From positions 1-22,900 of the forward strand of contig JAIPIM010000016.1 in the NCBI GenBank assembly GCA_021734725.1: a stretch of DNA of 22,900 nucleotides. Reading direction: 5' to 3'. Under the pieces are notes generated by a model, which saw only the letters and a list, made by a program, of their open reading frames with translations, made no database searches and had not been told where the DNA came from. The DNA is from Minisyncoccota bacterium (GTDB taxonomy: Bacteria > Verrucomicrobiota > Lentisphaeria > Oligosphaerales > MVZH01). Numbering within the stretch: position 1 is the first letter of the stretch; each line of letters opens with the position of its first letter. Below are positions 15,691 through 22,900 of the stretch, one piece after another. Position numbers and translations under genes: made by a program.

Positions 15691-16740
15691 CTAGAGGTTC
15701 ACCCAGCCCTGTTCACGGTGTGACTGATAGATGGCAAGAACAGTCTCAACTGTTTCACGTGCCGAATCCGCCGAAACGTGCGGTTCACGTCCATCCCGAA
15801 TCGCGTCACAAAAGTCAGCGATCTGTGCGGGATGACCGGTGCCGTAGTACGTTTTCCCCACCGTTTCGGTGCGCGAATCCTCACACTGTCGGAAGTGTGC
15901 CAAGGCCTCATCGGTGAATGCGGCATCGGAAAATGCAAGCTTGATCGGTTTGCCGTCGCGCAGTTCAATGGAACCTTCCGTCCCGTGAATGAGCAACGTT
16001 GGCTCCCAGGTCAGATGACTGGAACATGTGGCCTCCAATGTACCGATTGCGCCCGAACGAAACCGGAGGATGGCGGAAGCTGTGTCTTCAGCTTCCATCG
16101 ACCTGTTGTGCGTCATGTTCGCGTGGGTGCCACAAACGGCAGCCACACCGCCGGTTACCCATAATAACGCGTCAATGAAGTGGATGGCCTGATTAATGAG
16201 GACAGCGCCGCCTTCTTCAGCCCAGGTTCCACGCCACTGGTCCGCGGTGTAATACTCATCCGTTCTCAAGCAGCGAACATGGACCGCTCCCGTCAAGAGG
16301 GTCCCGAACCTGCCCTCGTCGATCAATTGCTTGAGGTAACTGTATTCAGGGTCAAAACGGTGCTGAAAAACGGCCCCGAACAACACCTCCGGATTGCGAT
16401 CGCGCGCCGCAAACATGCGCACAAGTCCTTCCCTGTCTGAAGCCAGTGCTTTCTCGCAGAGAACATGCTTTCCGGCATCCAACGCGTCGACCGTGATGGC
16501 TACGTGTGAGGCGTGGTCCGTGCACACGCAGACAGCGTCCACCTCAGGGTCGTCCAACACTTCCCGGTAGTCGCGAGTGACATGCTCACAACCATACTTG
16601 GCAGCTCTGCTTTCGGCTTTTTCGCGAACCAGGTCACAGACCCATGTGACCGAGACATTCTCCTGCAAACGCAGGCTTTCGATGTGCGAAGGCGCGATCA
16701 CCCCGCACCCCACAATGCCAAACTGAAGCGGCTTTGCCAT
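15691..16740 (-). CDS. Gfo/Idh/MocA family oxidoreductase with EKA in place of EKP
   Basis: The 349-residue protein has the NAD(P)-binding Rossmann domain (FGIVGCGVIAPSHIES), the family's nucleotide/catalytic motif in variant form (VLCEKALAS, E96-K97-A98), and in the substrate domain WAEEGGAVLINQAIHFIDALLW, where the His is the usual catalytic acid/base region. Family members oxidise, reduce or isomerise sugars, inositols and sugar nucleotides with bound or free NAD(P); substrate is not predictable. No twin-arginine or other signal, so cytoplasmic. It lies 119 bases downstream of the next oxidoreductase on the same strand and likely shares its transcript, ending at the 15651-15682 terminator. 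The ribosome site is weak. Confidence 0.85.
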   Translation of the reverse strand: MAKPLQFGIVGCGVIAPSHIESLRLQENVSVTWVCDLVREKAESRAAKYGCEHVTRDYREVLDDPEVDAVCVCTDHASHVAITVDALDAGKHVLCEKALASDREGLVRMFAARDRNPEVLFGAVFQHRFDPEYSYLKQLIDEGRFGTLLTGAVHVRCLRTDEYYTADQWRGTWAEEGGAVLINQAIHFIDALLWVTGGVAAVCGTHANMTHNRSMEAEDTASAILRFRSGAIGTLEATCSSHLTWEPTLLIHGTEGSIELRDGKPIKLAFSDAAFTDEALAHFRQCEDSRTETVGKTYYGTGHPAQIADFCDAIRDGREPHVSADSARETVETVLAIYQSHREQGWVNL

Positions 16741-16859
16741 ATCAAAAACGTCCCGTTTCTTTACTCGTGTCCCACTTTAATAATCAAGTTAGGACAGAAG
16801 ATGTCTATTGCGTAAAAAGGTCCCGAGAGTGTCTCTGTCCACAAAGGTATTTCGTTCGC

Positions 16860-18020
16860 TTAGAACGTACCGTCGACGTCCATTGTCTTGCCCACAGTCT
16901 TCTTTTCGACCGTTGATGAGGCAATTTTCTCCTGCAATTTCTCATAAAACAAATCTTCGTCCACCGGGATATCAACCCATTCGTCCGTCCACGCAGACAG
17001 CAGCATGGCATTGGACAACTGGAGACTCCGCATTCCTTCCTCGCCTTTTGCAACCAGCTCACCCGCCCCCTGGATAGCGCGAACCCAGCGTCGTGTTACC
17101 TCTTTGTGCTCCTGATCGATGCCGCCGCCGGACGGCACGTCGCAACGCCAGCACTCAGGAGTGGCAAATCCGGCTTGAGTCTCACGCAAAAAAGCGCTTA
17201 CCGATTCACGCGTCCGCCAAAACTCAAGCTTCCCGTCCTCCAGAATAATCTTTCCGCGATCACCAGTGATCTCCAAACGGTTCGTGCCAGGTGCTTCTCC
17301 AGTCGTTGTCACAAACAGCCCCGTAGCGCCATTCTCGTACTCGACATAAGCCGTCACATCATCCTCAACTTCGATATTATGATACTTACCGAACGAACAG
17401 AATGCTCGTACGCGCGTCGGCATCCCGCAAACCCACTGCCAAAGGTCGAGATTGTGAGGGCACTGGTTGAGAAGCACTCCTCCTCCCTCGCCTTCCCAGG
17501 TAGCGCGCCAACCACCGGCGTCATAGTAAAACTGGGTCCGAAACCAGCTTGTGATTATCCAGTTGGTACGCCTGATCTCACCCAGTTCTCCACTGGCTAT
17601 AAGATCTTTCAACTTCTGATGTACAGGACGACACCGCTGGTTGAACATGACGGCAAAGATACCCGTGCTTTTCGCCGCGGCTTCGTTTAACTCGCGAACC
17701 TGCTTGCCGTACACACCAACAGGCTTTTCGGACAACACATGAAGCCCTTTCTCCAGCGCTTTTATCCCTATAGGAGGATGTAAGTAATGGGGTGTCGCAA
17801 TCATTACAGCATCAACCATCCCCGAATCGATCAGTGCCTCGGCATCGGCGAACCGAACGACAGAATCACCGAAGCGCCGTTCGGCCTCTTCAAGCCGAGA
17901 TGGGTCACTGTCACTCACAGCAGCCAACTTGGCGCCGGGAACATCCCCCGCAAATAAATAACCGGCATGATTACTTCCCATACCACCATAACCAATCAAC
18001 CCAATACGCACAACATCCAT
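16860..18020 (-). CDS. Gfo/Idh/MocA family oxidoreductase
   Basis: The 386-residue protein has the Rossmann motif IGLIGYGGMGSNHAGYL, a canonical SEKP (E98-K99-P100), and GWRATWEGEGGGVLLNQCPHNLDLWQWVCG, with the His-Asn-Leu-Asp catalytic neighbourhood of the family. Related proteins in PVC and Bacteroidetes genomes are plentiful next to glycoside hydrolases and act on sugars or polyols; the substrate is unknown. A Lys/Glu-rich tail of about 25 residues follows the fold. The ATG at 18018-18020 has GGGAG seven bases upstream. It is divergent from the mannosidase across a 241-base gap, so the two could share regulation, and is followed by a second oxidoreductase of clearly different sequence, not a recent duplicate. 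Confidence 0.87.
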   Translation of the reverse strand: MDVVRIGLIGYGGMGSNHAGYLFAGDVPGAKLAAVSDSDPSRLEEAERRFGDSVVRFADAEALIDSGMVDAVMIATPHYLHPPIGIKALEKGLHVLSEKPVGVYGKQVRELNEAAAKSTGIFAVMFNQRCRPVHQKLKDLIASGELGEIRRTNWIITSWFRTQFYYDAGGWRATWEGEGGGVLLNQCPHNLDLWQWVCGMPTRVRAFCSFGKYHNIEVEDDVTAYVEYENGATGLFVTTTGEAPGTNRLEITGDRGKIILEDGKLEFWRTRESVSAFLRETQAGFATPECWRCDVPSGGGIDQEHKEVTRRWVRAIQGAGELVAKGEEGMRSLQLSNAMLLSAWTDEWVDIPVDEDLFYEKLQEKIASSTVEKKTVGKTMDVDGTF

Positions 18021-18261
18021 CGTTCATCTCCCATTGCGTCTGCAGTTCGAACAAAATTCCCATAATGTAAACCATCCATCAGCCGTTGCCATGGACCGAA
18101 CCGCGCATACCATTTTTTCACGTGATAACCCGACATACTCCATCCAATACTTGTACAACAGGCCCGCGCAATTAAGTTCTTATGCTGCATTGCATGGACA
18201 GCCGTCTTCCCGAATTCAGGATCTTTCTTAATGTAACGAACAACAGCCACGGTGAGACCCC
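18021..18261. other. Divergent intergenic region between oxidoreductase and mannosidase
   Basis: This 241-base gap must hold the promoters of both flanking genes. I see the two ribosome sites (GGGAG for the minus gene; GGTGAG five bases before the mannosidase ATG) but no convincing -35/-10 pair and no long dyad. No small gene with a ribosome site was found. Confidence 0.4.
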
Positions 18262-20985
18262 ATGACTCAAGTATTCATCTACAGCCACACACACTGGGAC
18301 CGCGAATGGTACCTCAGCCAAGTACAGTTTCAGACCCGACTTGCGCGTACCGTTGATGAAATCCTCGATACGTTGGCTGCCGATAACGCGTTCGACACAT
18401 TTGTTCTGGATGGCCAGACCTCTATTATAGAGGACTACCTGGAAATGCGTCCGGAACGTCGCGATCAGATGGAACGGATGATGCAGGAAGGTAAGCTTGC
18501 TATCGGCCCCTGGTTTACAATGCCCGATATGTTCCTTCCCGACGGTGAGGCGCTAATCCGAAATCTACTTAGAGGGTATCGCGATTGCTGTCGCTACGGG
18601 GCACCATACCCGAATGTCGGCTATGTGCCGGATAGCTTTGGTCACATCGAACAACTGCCGCAACTTCTCAATGGTGTCGGCATCGATACGTTCGTGTTTT
18701 CGCGAGGGCGACCGGTGTCGTTGGATACACAGGCTGGACACAAAAGAGAGTTTCTGTGGCACGCTCCGGATGGAAGCAGCGTCTATGCGTGGCATCTTCC
18801 AGGCAGTTACATGGCCGGCTGTTTTCTCCCGAATCCACGCGATCCGGACCACCTGAAACAGCGTATCTCAAAATGCATCGAATCGTATGCTCACTCGCAC
18901 CGCCCCGATGTCGTTGTCGTGCCTCACGGTGTCGATCACTGCTGGCTGCAACGCGATATCACAGACATTCTCGATGCCCTTCCAAAACTCATGCCGGATA
19001 AGTCCTTTCACCACGGTACCCTCGAAGACGCCCTCAACGCCTGGAAAGCCAACCCGCCAACGGATCTCGAAACATACACCGGTGAACTGCGGGGTCACTT
19101 GGATGTTCATGAACTTCACGGTACGCTTTCCAGCCGCATGGACAACAAGCTTATGAACGAGCGTGCTCAGATGCATGTGGAAAATTTGGCGGAACCGCTC
19201 GATGTAATCTCATCGTGGTACGGCAAGCCGTTACAAACAGCAGGCACCGAGAATGCCTGGCGCCGTATTCTGTACAATCATGCCCATGACTCCATTTGCG
19301 GATGCAGCGTGGATCGCGTGCACCGCACTGTAAACCAACGGTTTCAGGAAGCCATCGAGCTTGCAACCGATACAGCGGACTATGCTCTGGACTACCTCAA
19401 CAATCAGGCACGCCGGGAAGGGATCCCTTGCGCCATTGTCTATGCCGGACTTAACGGAAAGAACCGGCTCATAGATATTACCATGCACACAGAAGCAGTC
19501 CCAGGTGACCGCGGCTGTTTCAAAACACCCCGTGGCAAAACATATCCCGTGCAATGGCAAACGGTGCAACACCTGCGTATACAGCACACAAACGGTGATG
19601 AAAAATTGTATGAGTATCGCGGCTGTATCTACTGCGATGACTTGCAGCCGGCAGAAGTTCGAAAGCTTACATGGCACCCCGATGAAGAAGCGCAAAACCC
19701 CGCCCATCCGCTTGACGTGTCCACAAGGAATATGACAAACGGTATTTTAAACGTTTCGGTCAATCAAGACGGCACGTTGAACATTGAGGACCTGCGCACG
19801 GGGTATCGAGTGGACAACACACATTTTTTCATACAGGAAACCGACGTTGGAGGTGGCTATCACTTTGAGCCGCTGCCGCGCAGTCAACGCCGATCCACCC
19901 GAAACACTGCAATACGGACGGAATGGGTGGAGCGAGGCCCGCTGCGAGCCACGCTCCGGATTCAAACGCGACTTCGAGTCCCCAGATTGTACAGTCGAAT
20001 TGACGGCAAACTCAAGGGCCGCACCAGCATCACCATTATCAGCAAAGTTACGCTGGAAGCCGGCAGTGACATGCTCAAAGTGCAGACGACACTTTCGAAC
20101 ACCGCGGGGAACCAGAGAATTCGCGTGGTCATGCCAACTGGCCTGAAGCAACCGGAGATCGTGGCGGACGCAAGCTTTGCAGTGCACGCCAACTCCGCGG
20201 ATCAATGGCCGGCGGACAAACGACAAAATTCGCATCCAATGCGCACCTTCGTAAGTGCCGCACAACGCGAACGCGGACTCGCCTTCATCGGACGAGGGCA
20301 ACATGAATACGAAGTACGGCCCTCGGACAAAGGCTCAGAATTGGAGATAACACTGTTGCGCTCCGTCGACTTTGTCTTCCAATGTTGCACATGGGAAACA
20401 CCTGAAGCGCAACTGCACGGAGACATCACGCATGACTATGCCATTAAAGTCCAAAACGGGGATTGGCGAAAGAGTGGTGTGCCGGCCGAGGCCATGGCGT
20501 TCAGAAGCCCCGCGATCGCAAATGTCCACGGCGAGCACACGTATGCCGGAGAACGAGAGGCACATGCAACCGTGGGTTTCTATGTCTCTACTGCGAACGG
20601 TAAAGACATACCGGTCAACGCAAACCGCTCCCCCTGGAAGGTTGTGAACGCGGATCGCAACGGCTGGCGACGAGTGGAGGAAGAACGCTTCGTATCACAG
20701 ATTGTGCCGACCTCTATTGTCCCGTTTTCCATTGACGGCATGCATATTGCCATCTCGGCTTTCAAACCGGCAACACAAAAGAACGCGAGCATACTCCGGT
20801 TGTTCAGTTTCGCGGAAGTCCCCCAGACAATACGCGTTCACGCACACACCCCGGGAATAACTATCCAGAAAACCGACCTGTTGGAGCGCCCGCTGAACGG
20901 TGAACGCGGCTGGAAAAGCTCAGCAACACTGGAGGTGAAGCCCTTTGAGATCGTCACCTTAATGATGGATCACTCAGAGGCATGA
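18262..20985 (+). CDS. Family 38 alpha-mannosidase (MngB-like)
   Basis: The 907-residue enzyme belongs to GH38, zinc-dependent retaining alpha-mannosidases. The N-terminal catalytic domain begins at once with SHTHWDREWY (zinc ligands H11 and D13), GYVPDSFGH holds the predicted nucleophile D124, and LYNHAHDSICGCSVDRVHR gives H342-D343, the last zinc ligand and neighbour. Helical and beta-sandwich domains fill the rest. Length is close to E. coli MngB (877), which cleaves 2-O-mannosyl-6-phosphoglycerate; here neither a mannosylglycerate transporter nor MngR is present, so mannose-containing glycans or glycosides are equally possible. No signal peptide, so cytoplasmic. GGTGAG precedes the ATG. 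Its last 16 bases overlap the 3' end of the opposite-strand nagB. Confidence 0.93.
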   Translation: MTQVFIYSHTHWDREWYLSQVQFQTRLARTVDEILDTLAADNAFDTFVLDGQTSIIEDYLEMRPERRDQMERMMQEGKLAIGPWFTMPDMFLPDGEALIRNLLRGYRDCCRYGAPYPNVGYVPDSFGHIEQLPQLLNGVGIDTFVFSRGRPVSLDTQAGHKREFLWHAPDGSSVYAWHLPGSYMAGCFLPNPRDPDHLKQRISKCIESYAHSHRPDVVVVPHGVDHCWLQRDITDILDALPKLMPDKSFHHGTLEDALNAWKANPPTDLETYTGELRGHLDVHELHGTLSSRMDNKLMNERAQMHVENLAEPLDVISSWYGKPLQTAGTENAWRRILYNHAHDSICGCSVDRVHRTVNQRFQEAIELATDTADYALDYLNNQARREGIPCAIVYAGLNGKNRLIDITMHTEAVPGDRGCFKTPRGKTYPVQWQTVQHLRIQHTNGDEKLYEYRGCIYCDDLQPAEVRKLTWHPDEEAQNPAHPLDVSTRNMTNGILNVSVNQDGTLNIEDLRTGYRVDNTHFFIQETDVGGGYHFEPLPRSQRRSTRNTAIRTEWVERGPLRATLRIQTRLRVPRLYSRIDGKLKGRTSITIISKVTLEAGSDMLKVQTTLSNTAGNQRIRVVMPTGLKQPEIVADASFAVHANSADQWPADKRQNSHPMRTFVSAAQRERGLAFIGRGQHEYEVRPSDKGSELEITLLRSVDFVFQCCTWETPEAQLHGDITHDYAIKVQNGDWRKSGVPAEAMAFRSPAIANVHGEHTYAGEREAHATVGFYVSTANGKDIPVNANRSPWKVVNADRNGWRRVEEERFVSQIVPTSIVPFSIDGMHIAISAFKPATQKNASILRLFSFAEVPQTIRVHAHTPGITIQKTDLLERPLNGERGWKSSATLEVKPFEIVTLMMDHSEA

Positions 20986-21779
20986 AGAGGAGGATATTGG
21001 ACCCGTTGCCAGTCCAACTTTTGCTCTTGAGCCCAGCGGTAGTACTCTTTATGCGAGAGATTCACCGCGGCAAGAGAATCCAGAACTACCGTGACCCGGG
21101 GATGGAACTGCAAAACCGATGCCGGCACCGTGGCAGTGACCGGACCTTCGATGGCTTTGGCCAGCACATCCGCCGTCTCCGTTCCCGTGACCAACATGAT
21201 ACACTTGCGCGCTTCGAGAATGGTGGCAATGCCCATGGTAATCGCGTGGTGCGGCATTTTGGCACTGCCGCCGAAAAGAGGCCCATTCTGCATAAGCGTG
21301 ACACGAGTCAAGACCTCCACGCGAGTACGCGAATACAGCGCCGCGCTCGGTTCGTTAAAACCAATGTGCCCTGAACGCCCGATGCCAAGAAGTTGCAGGT
21401 CGAGCCCGCCACTCTCCTTTATTTCATTCTCGTATCGCTGACACTCAGCCTCCAGGTCATCGGCCATTCCGTTGGGTACTCGGGTGTTGGTAAGATCGAT
21501 GTTCACACGGTTGAAGAGATGGTTGTTCATATACGTTCGGTAAGACTGCTCATGATCGGACGGCAGACCAACGTACTCGTCAAGATTGAACGTACGTACC
21601 TGGGAAAAGTCGAGCCCGTACTTCTCATGAAATTCGCACAACTTGGCATATACAGGTTCCATTGTGCGACCGGTGGCCAAACCCAAGACAGATTGTGGGT
21701 TTTTAGTGATTTGACAGGCAACCTGTTCCGCTGCAAGTTGCGCGGCCGACTGCGCACTCCGTTCCATGATGACTTCCAT
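20970..21779 (-). CDS. nagB: Glucosamine-6-phosphate deaminase NagB
   Basis: NagB converts glucosamine-6-phosphate to fructose-6-phosphate and ammonia, the step that feeds amino sugars into glycolysis. The 269-residue protein has the phosphate loop VLGLATGRTMEPVY (31-44), FNLDEYVGL (catalytic D67), and GIGRSGHIGFNEP (132-144) with H138 and E143. The position before GHI, Asp in E. coli and Asn in some Gram-positives, is Ser136 here. The region after it (SRTRVEVLT..KMPHHAITMGIATILEA) is normal. The ATG at 21777-21779 has AAAGGA eight bases upstream; a second ATG at codon 5 is less well placed. It is convergent with the mannosidase, overlapping by 16 bases. No nagA is nearby, so the source of GlcN-6-P is not encoded in the window. 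Confidence 0.92.
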   Translation of the reverse strand: MEVIMERSAQSAAQLAAEQVACQITKNPQSVLGLATGRTMEPVYAKLCEFHEKYGLDFSQVRTFNLDEYVGLPSDHEQSYRTYMNNHLFNRVNIDLTNTRVPNGMADDLEAECQRYENEIKESGGLDLQLLGIGRSGHIGFNEPSAALYSRTRVEVLTRVTLMQNGPLFGGSAKMPHHAITMGIATILEARKCIMLVTGTETADVLAKAIEGPVTATVPASVLQFHPRVTVVLDSLAAVNLSHKEYYRWAQEQKLDWQRVQYPPLHASE

Positions 21780-22020
21780 ACACTGTGTCCTTTCCGCATA
21801 ATGCCCCTGGGCGAGGCGTCTTATTGAGGGAGTAGCAAGAATGCAATGCCAACACGATCCGATGGCCCGCTAACCATCATTGCATCATACGTGTAATATG
21901 ATGCGCCTCTACAGAAGTCAAGCAGCAATGCCCACGGTTCAGGGAACGTGATTGGACTGGAAAAATTACGATGTTGTGCTATTTTGAAAGGAATGACAGT
22001 CTATTAGGAAACCCAATATC
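21780..22020. other. Divergent intergenic region with an 8-bp-arm inverted repeat
   Basis: This 241-base gap lies between nagB (-) and the unrecognised gene (+). It contains GCATCATA (21882-21889) and TATGATGC (21897-21904) around a 7-base centre, a candidate regulator site about 105 bases upstream of nagB. No gene with a ribosome site was found in the gap, and no clear promoter hexamers by eye. Confidence 0.4.
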
Positions 22021-22659
22021 ATGGCACGCAGGACTCTGTCTTCCACGTGGCGTAACTTCGAACGACTTCATCGCCAGTACGAAAAAAGTGGACGCGCAAA
22101 TACCGATAAACTGGAGGAAATCAACGTACTCGTTGAAAAAACCAATGCCTCCAAAATCGTCGACGCGCTGGCTACACTCTTCGTCTATCCGTATGACCTC
22201 GATGGTTACGATGTACAATTCGTAAGCTCAAACGGGTCGGGCACATTTCCAGACTGGAAAACCTCGAGTTGCGAGGACGAACAGAAAATCTTTATCAATA
22301 TTGACGGCATTTTTGCCTTTATGAAGGAGTGCTTTCAGGCTGCGGAAGGTCTGCAGACACCGGAAGCCCGTAAAAGTTTCCAACATTATCGTTTCCAGGC
22401 ATACCTCGCGGAACTCGGCAAACTGCCGTCAAAGTATATCCTTTTCCTTCTTTTGCTCCGAGAAGTTGCCATCTTGCGAAAAATTACCCACGTCGAGAAA
22501 AAGCACGGCGGTGTAGAGATCGCTCACGGTAAGAATTACCTGGAACTCCTGTGGGCGTTTAAAGAACTCGAACAGTTCTTCAGACGCACCAGCGGCCTCG
22601 ACCTGAGGGCCGAATGCGGTATCCTATGGCTCGAATCCGATTGGTTCGTCGGCAAGTAA
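22021..22659 (+). CDS. Protein of unknown function
   Basis: I do not recognise this 212-residue product. It begins with a basic, helical region (MARRTLSSTWRNFERLHRQYEKSGR) likely to form a coiled coil up to about residue 45, has a short acidic centre (SSCEDEQKIFINIDG, about 80-95) and a hydrophobic helix near 137-150 (KYILFLLLLREVAILRKI) that is more like a buried core helix than a membrane span, given its charges. The C-terminus is rich in Glu, Phe and Trp. No signal peptide and no Cys clusters. AGGA lies eleven bases before the ATG, a rather long spacing. It stands alone between nagB (divergent) and a methyltransferase (convergent). Codon pattern and continuous frame support a real gene; function is unknown. 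Confidence 0.7.
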   Translation: MARRTLSSTWRNFERLHRQYEKSGRANTDKLEEINVLVEKTNASKIVDALATLFVYPYDLDGYDVQFVSSNGSGTFPDWKTSSCEDEQKIFINIDGIFAFMKECFQAAEGLQTPEARKSFQHYRFQAYLAELGKLPSKYILFLLLLREVAILRKITHVEKKHGGVEIAHGKNYLELLWAFKELEQFFRRTSGLDLRAECGILWLESDWFVGK

Positions 22660-22690
22660 GTAGAGACACTCCCCTATCTCGTCTTAACGA

Positions 22691-22900
22691 TCATGCCGTT
22701 TCAAGTGCCTTTACCGCACGACGCAACGCCTCTATATGATCAGGAGTCGTTCCACAACAACCGCCAACGATGTTCACGCCAGCCGCCACAATCTCCGGCA
22801 CCTGCGCCGCCATCTGATCAGGTGTTTCCGGAAAAACATCCTCACCGTTCACGGTTTTCGGGAGCCCGGCGTTCGCGTGAATCACGATAGGCGTGTCCCC
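22691..22900 (-). CDS. Homocysteine S-methyltransferase domain protein (C-terminal end only)
   Basis: Only the last 69 codons are in the window; the frame is open to the right edge. VIHANAGLPKTVNGEDVFPETPDQMAAQV is followed by GVNIVGGCCGTTPDHIEALR, where the GGCCGT cysteine pair, with an upstream Cys outside the window, binds the zinc that activates homocysteine. The protein ends about 18 residues after this motif, so it is either a stand-alone homocysteine methyltransferase or a split MetH N-terminal module; a full-length cobalamin-dependent MetH would continue with a folate domain. A GTG at 22883-22885 is internal, not the start. Confidence 0.88.
   Translation of the reverse strand, partial: GDTPIVIHANAGLPKTVNGEDVFPETPDQMAAQVPEIVAAGVNIVGGCCGTTPDHIEALRRAVKALETA

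Overview
The window is a dense, protein-coding stretch of a Gram-negative bacterial chromosome. Two lipid A genes (lpxI-type and lpxK) and an lpx-associated type of oxidoreductase show an LPS-bearing outer membrane. A tiny bS22/mS38-like ribosomal protein, several Gfo/Idh/MocA oxidoreductases, a family 38 mannosidase, a six-hairpin glycosidase and a split NagB-like/PIG-L pair fit best with the PVC superphylum (Lentisphaerota, Kiritimatiellota or Verrucomicrobiota). That placement is inferred from gene content; there is no rRNA here to confirm it. I see no phage, insertion sequence, CRISPR array, tRNA or rRNA.

Layout. 1-1859 (+): the 3' part of ruvB overlaps yicC by ATGA. 2014-2916 (-): lpxI. 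3182-5053 (+): a 29-residue bS22-like gene, then a secreted TPR protein whose early coding region carries a strong intrinsic-terminator hairpin. 5091-8287 (-): read from the right, an lpx-type oxidoreductase, an RsmB/NOP rRNA m5C methyltransferase and a Nudix hydrolase. 8450-11516 (+): queF, a diverged NagB-like isomerase, a PIG-L deacetylase and prmC, tightly packed. 11620-13890 (-): a large six-hairpin glycosidase. 14039-15616 (+): a small exported protein and lpxK, ended by a perfect 14-bp-stem bidirectional terminator. 15691-18020 (-): two further oxidoreductases. 18262-20985 (+): GH38 alpha-mannosidase, overlapping tail to tail with nagB (20970-21779, -). 22021-22659 (+): an unrecognised gene. 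22691-22900 (-): the 3' end of a homocysteine methyltransferase.

How they work together. The left half is mostly housekeeping (recombination, RNA processing, lipid A, translation and tRNA/rRNA modification). The right half leans to carbohydrate use: mannosidase, glycosidase, two sugar oxidoreductases and GlcN-6-P deaminase could take apart amino-sugar and mannose-containing glycans and feed fructose-6-P into glycolysis. The NagB-like/PIG-L pair, which has lost several canonical NagB residues, points to an N-acetylated amino-sugar substrate other than plain GlcN-6-P.

The most interesting items are the terminator inside the TPR gene just after the bS22-like gene, the degenerate NagB plus deacetylase pair, the perfect inverted repeat at 2976-2997 in a divergent promoter region, and the unrecognised proteins at 14039 and 22021. 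No gap between genes exceeds 300 bases; the largest (2917-3181, 18021-18261, 21780-22020) are described individually.
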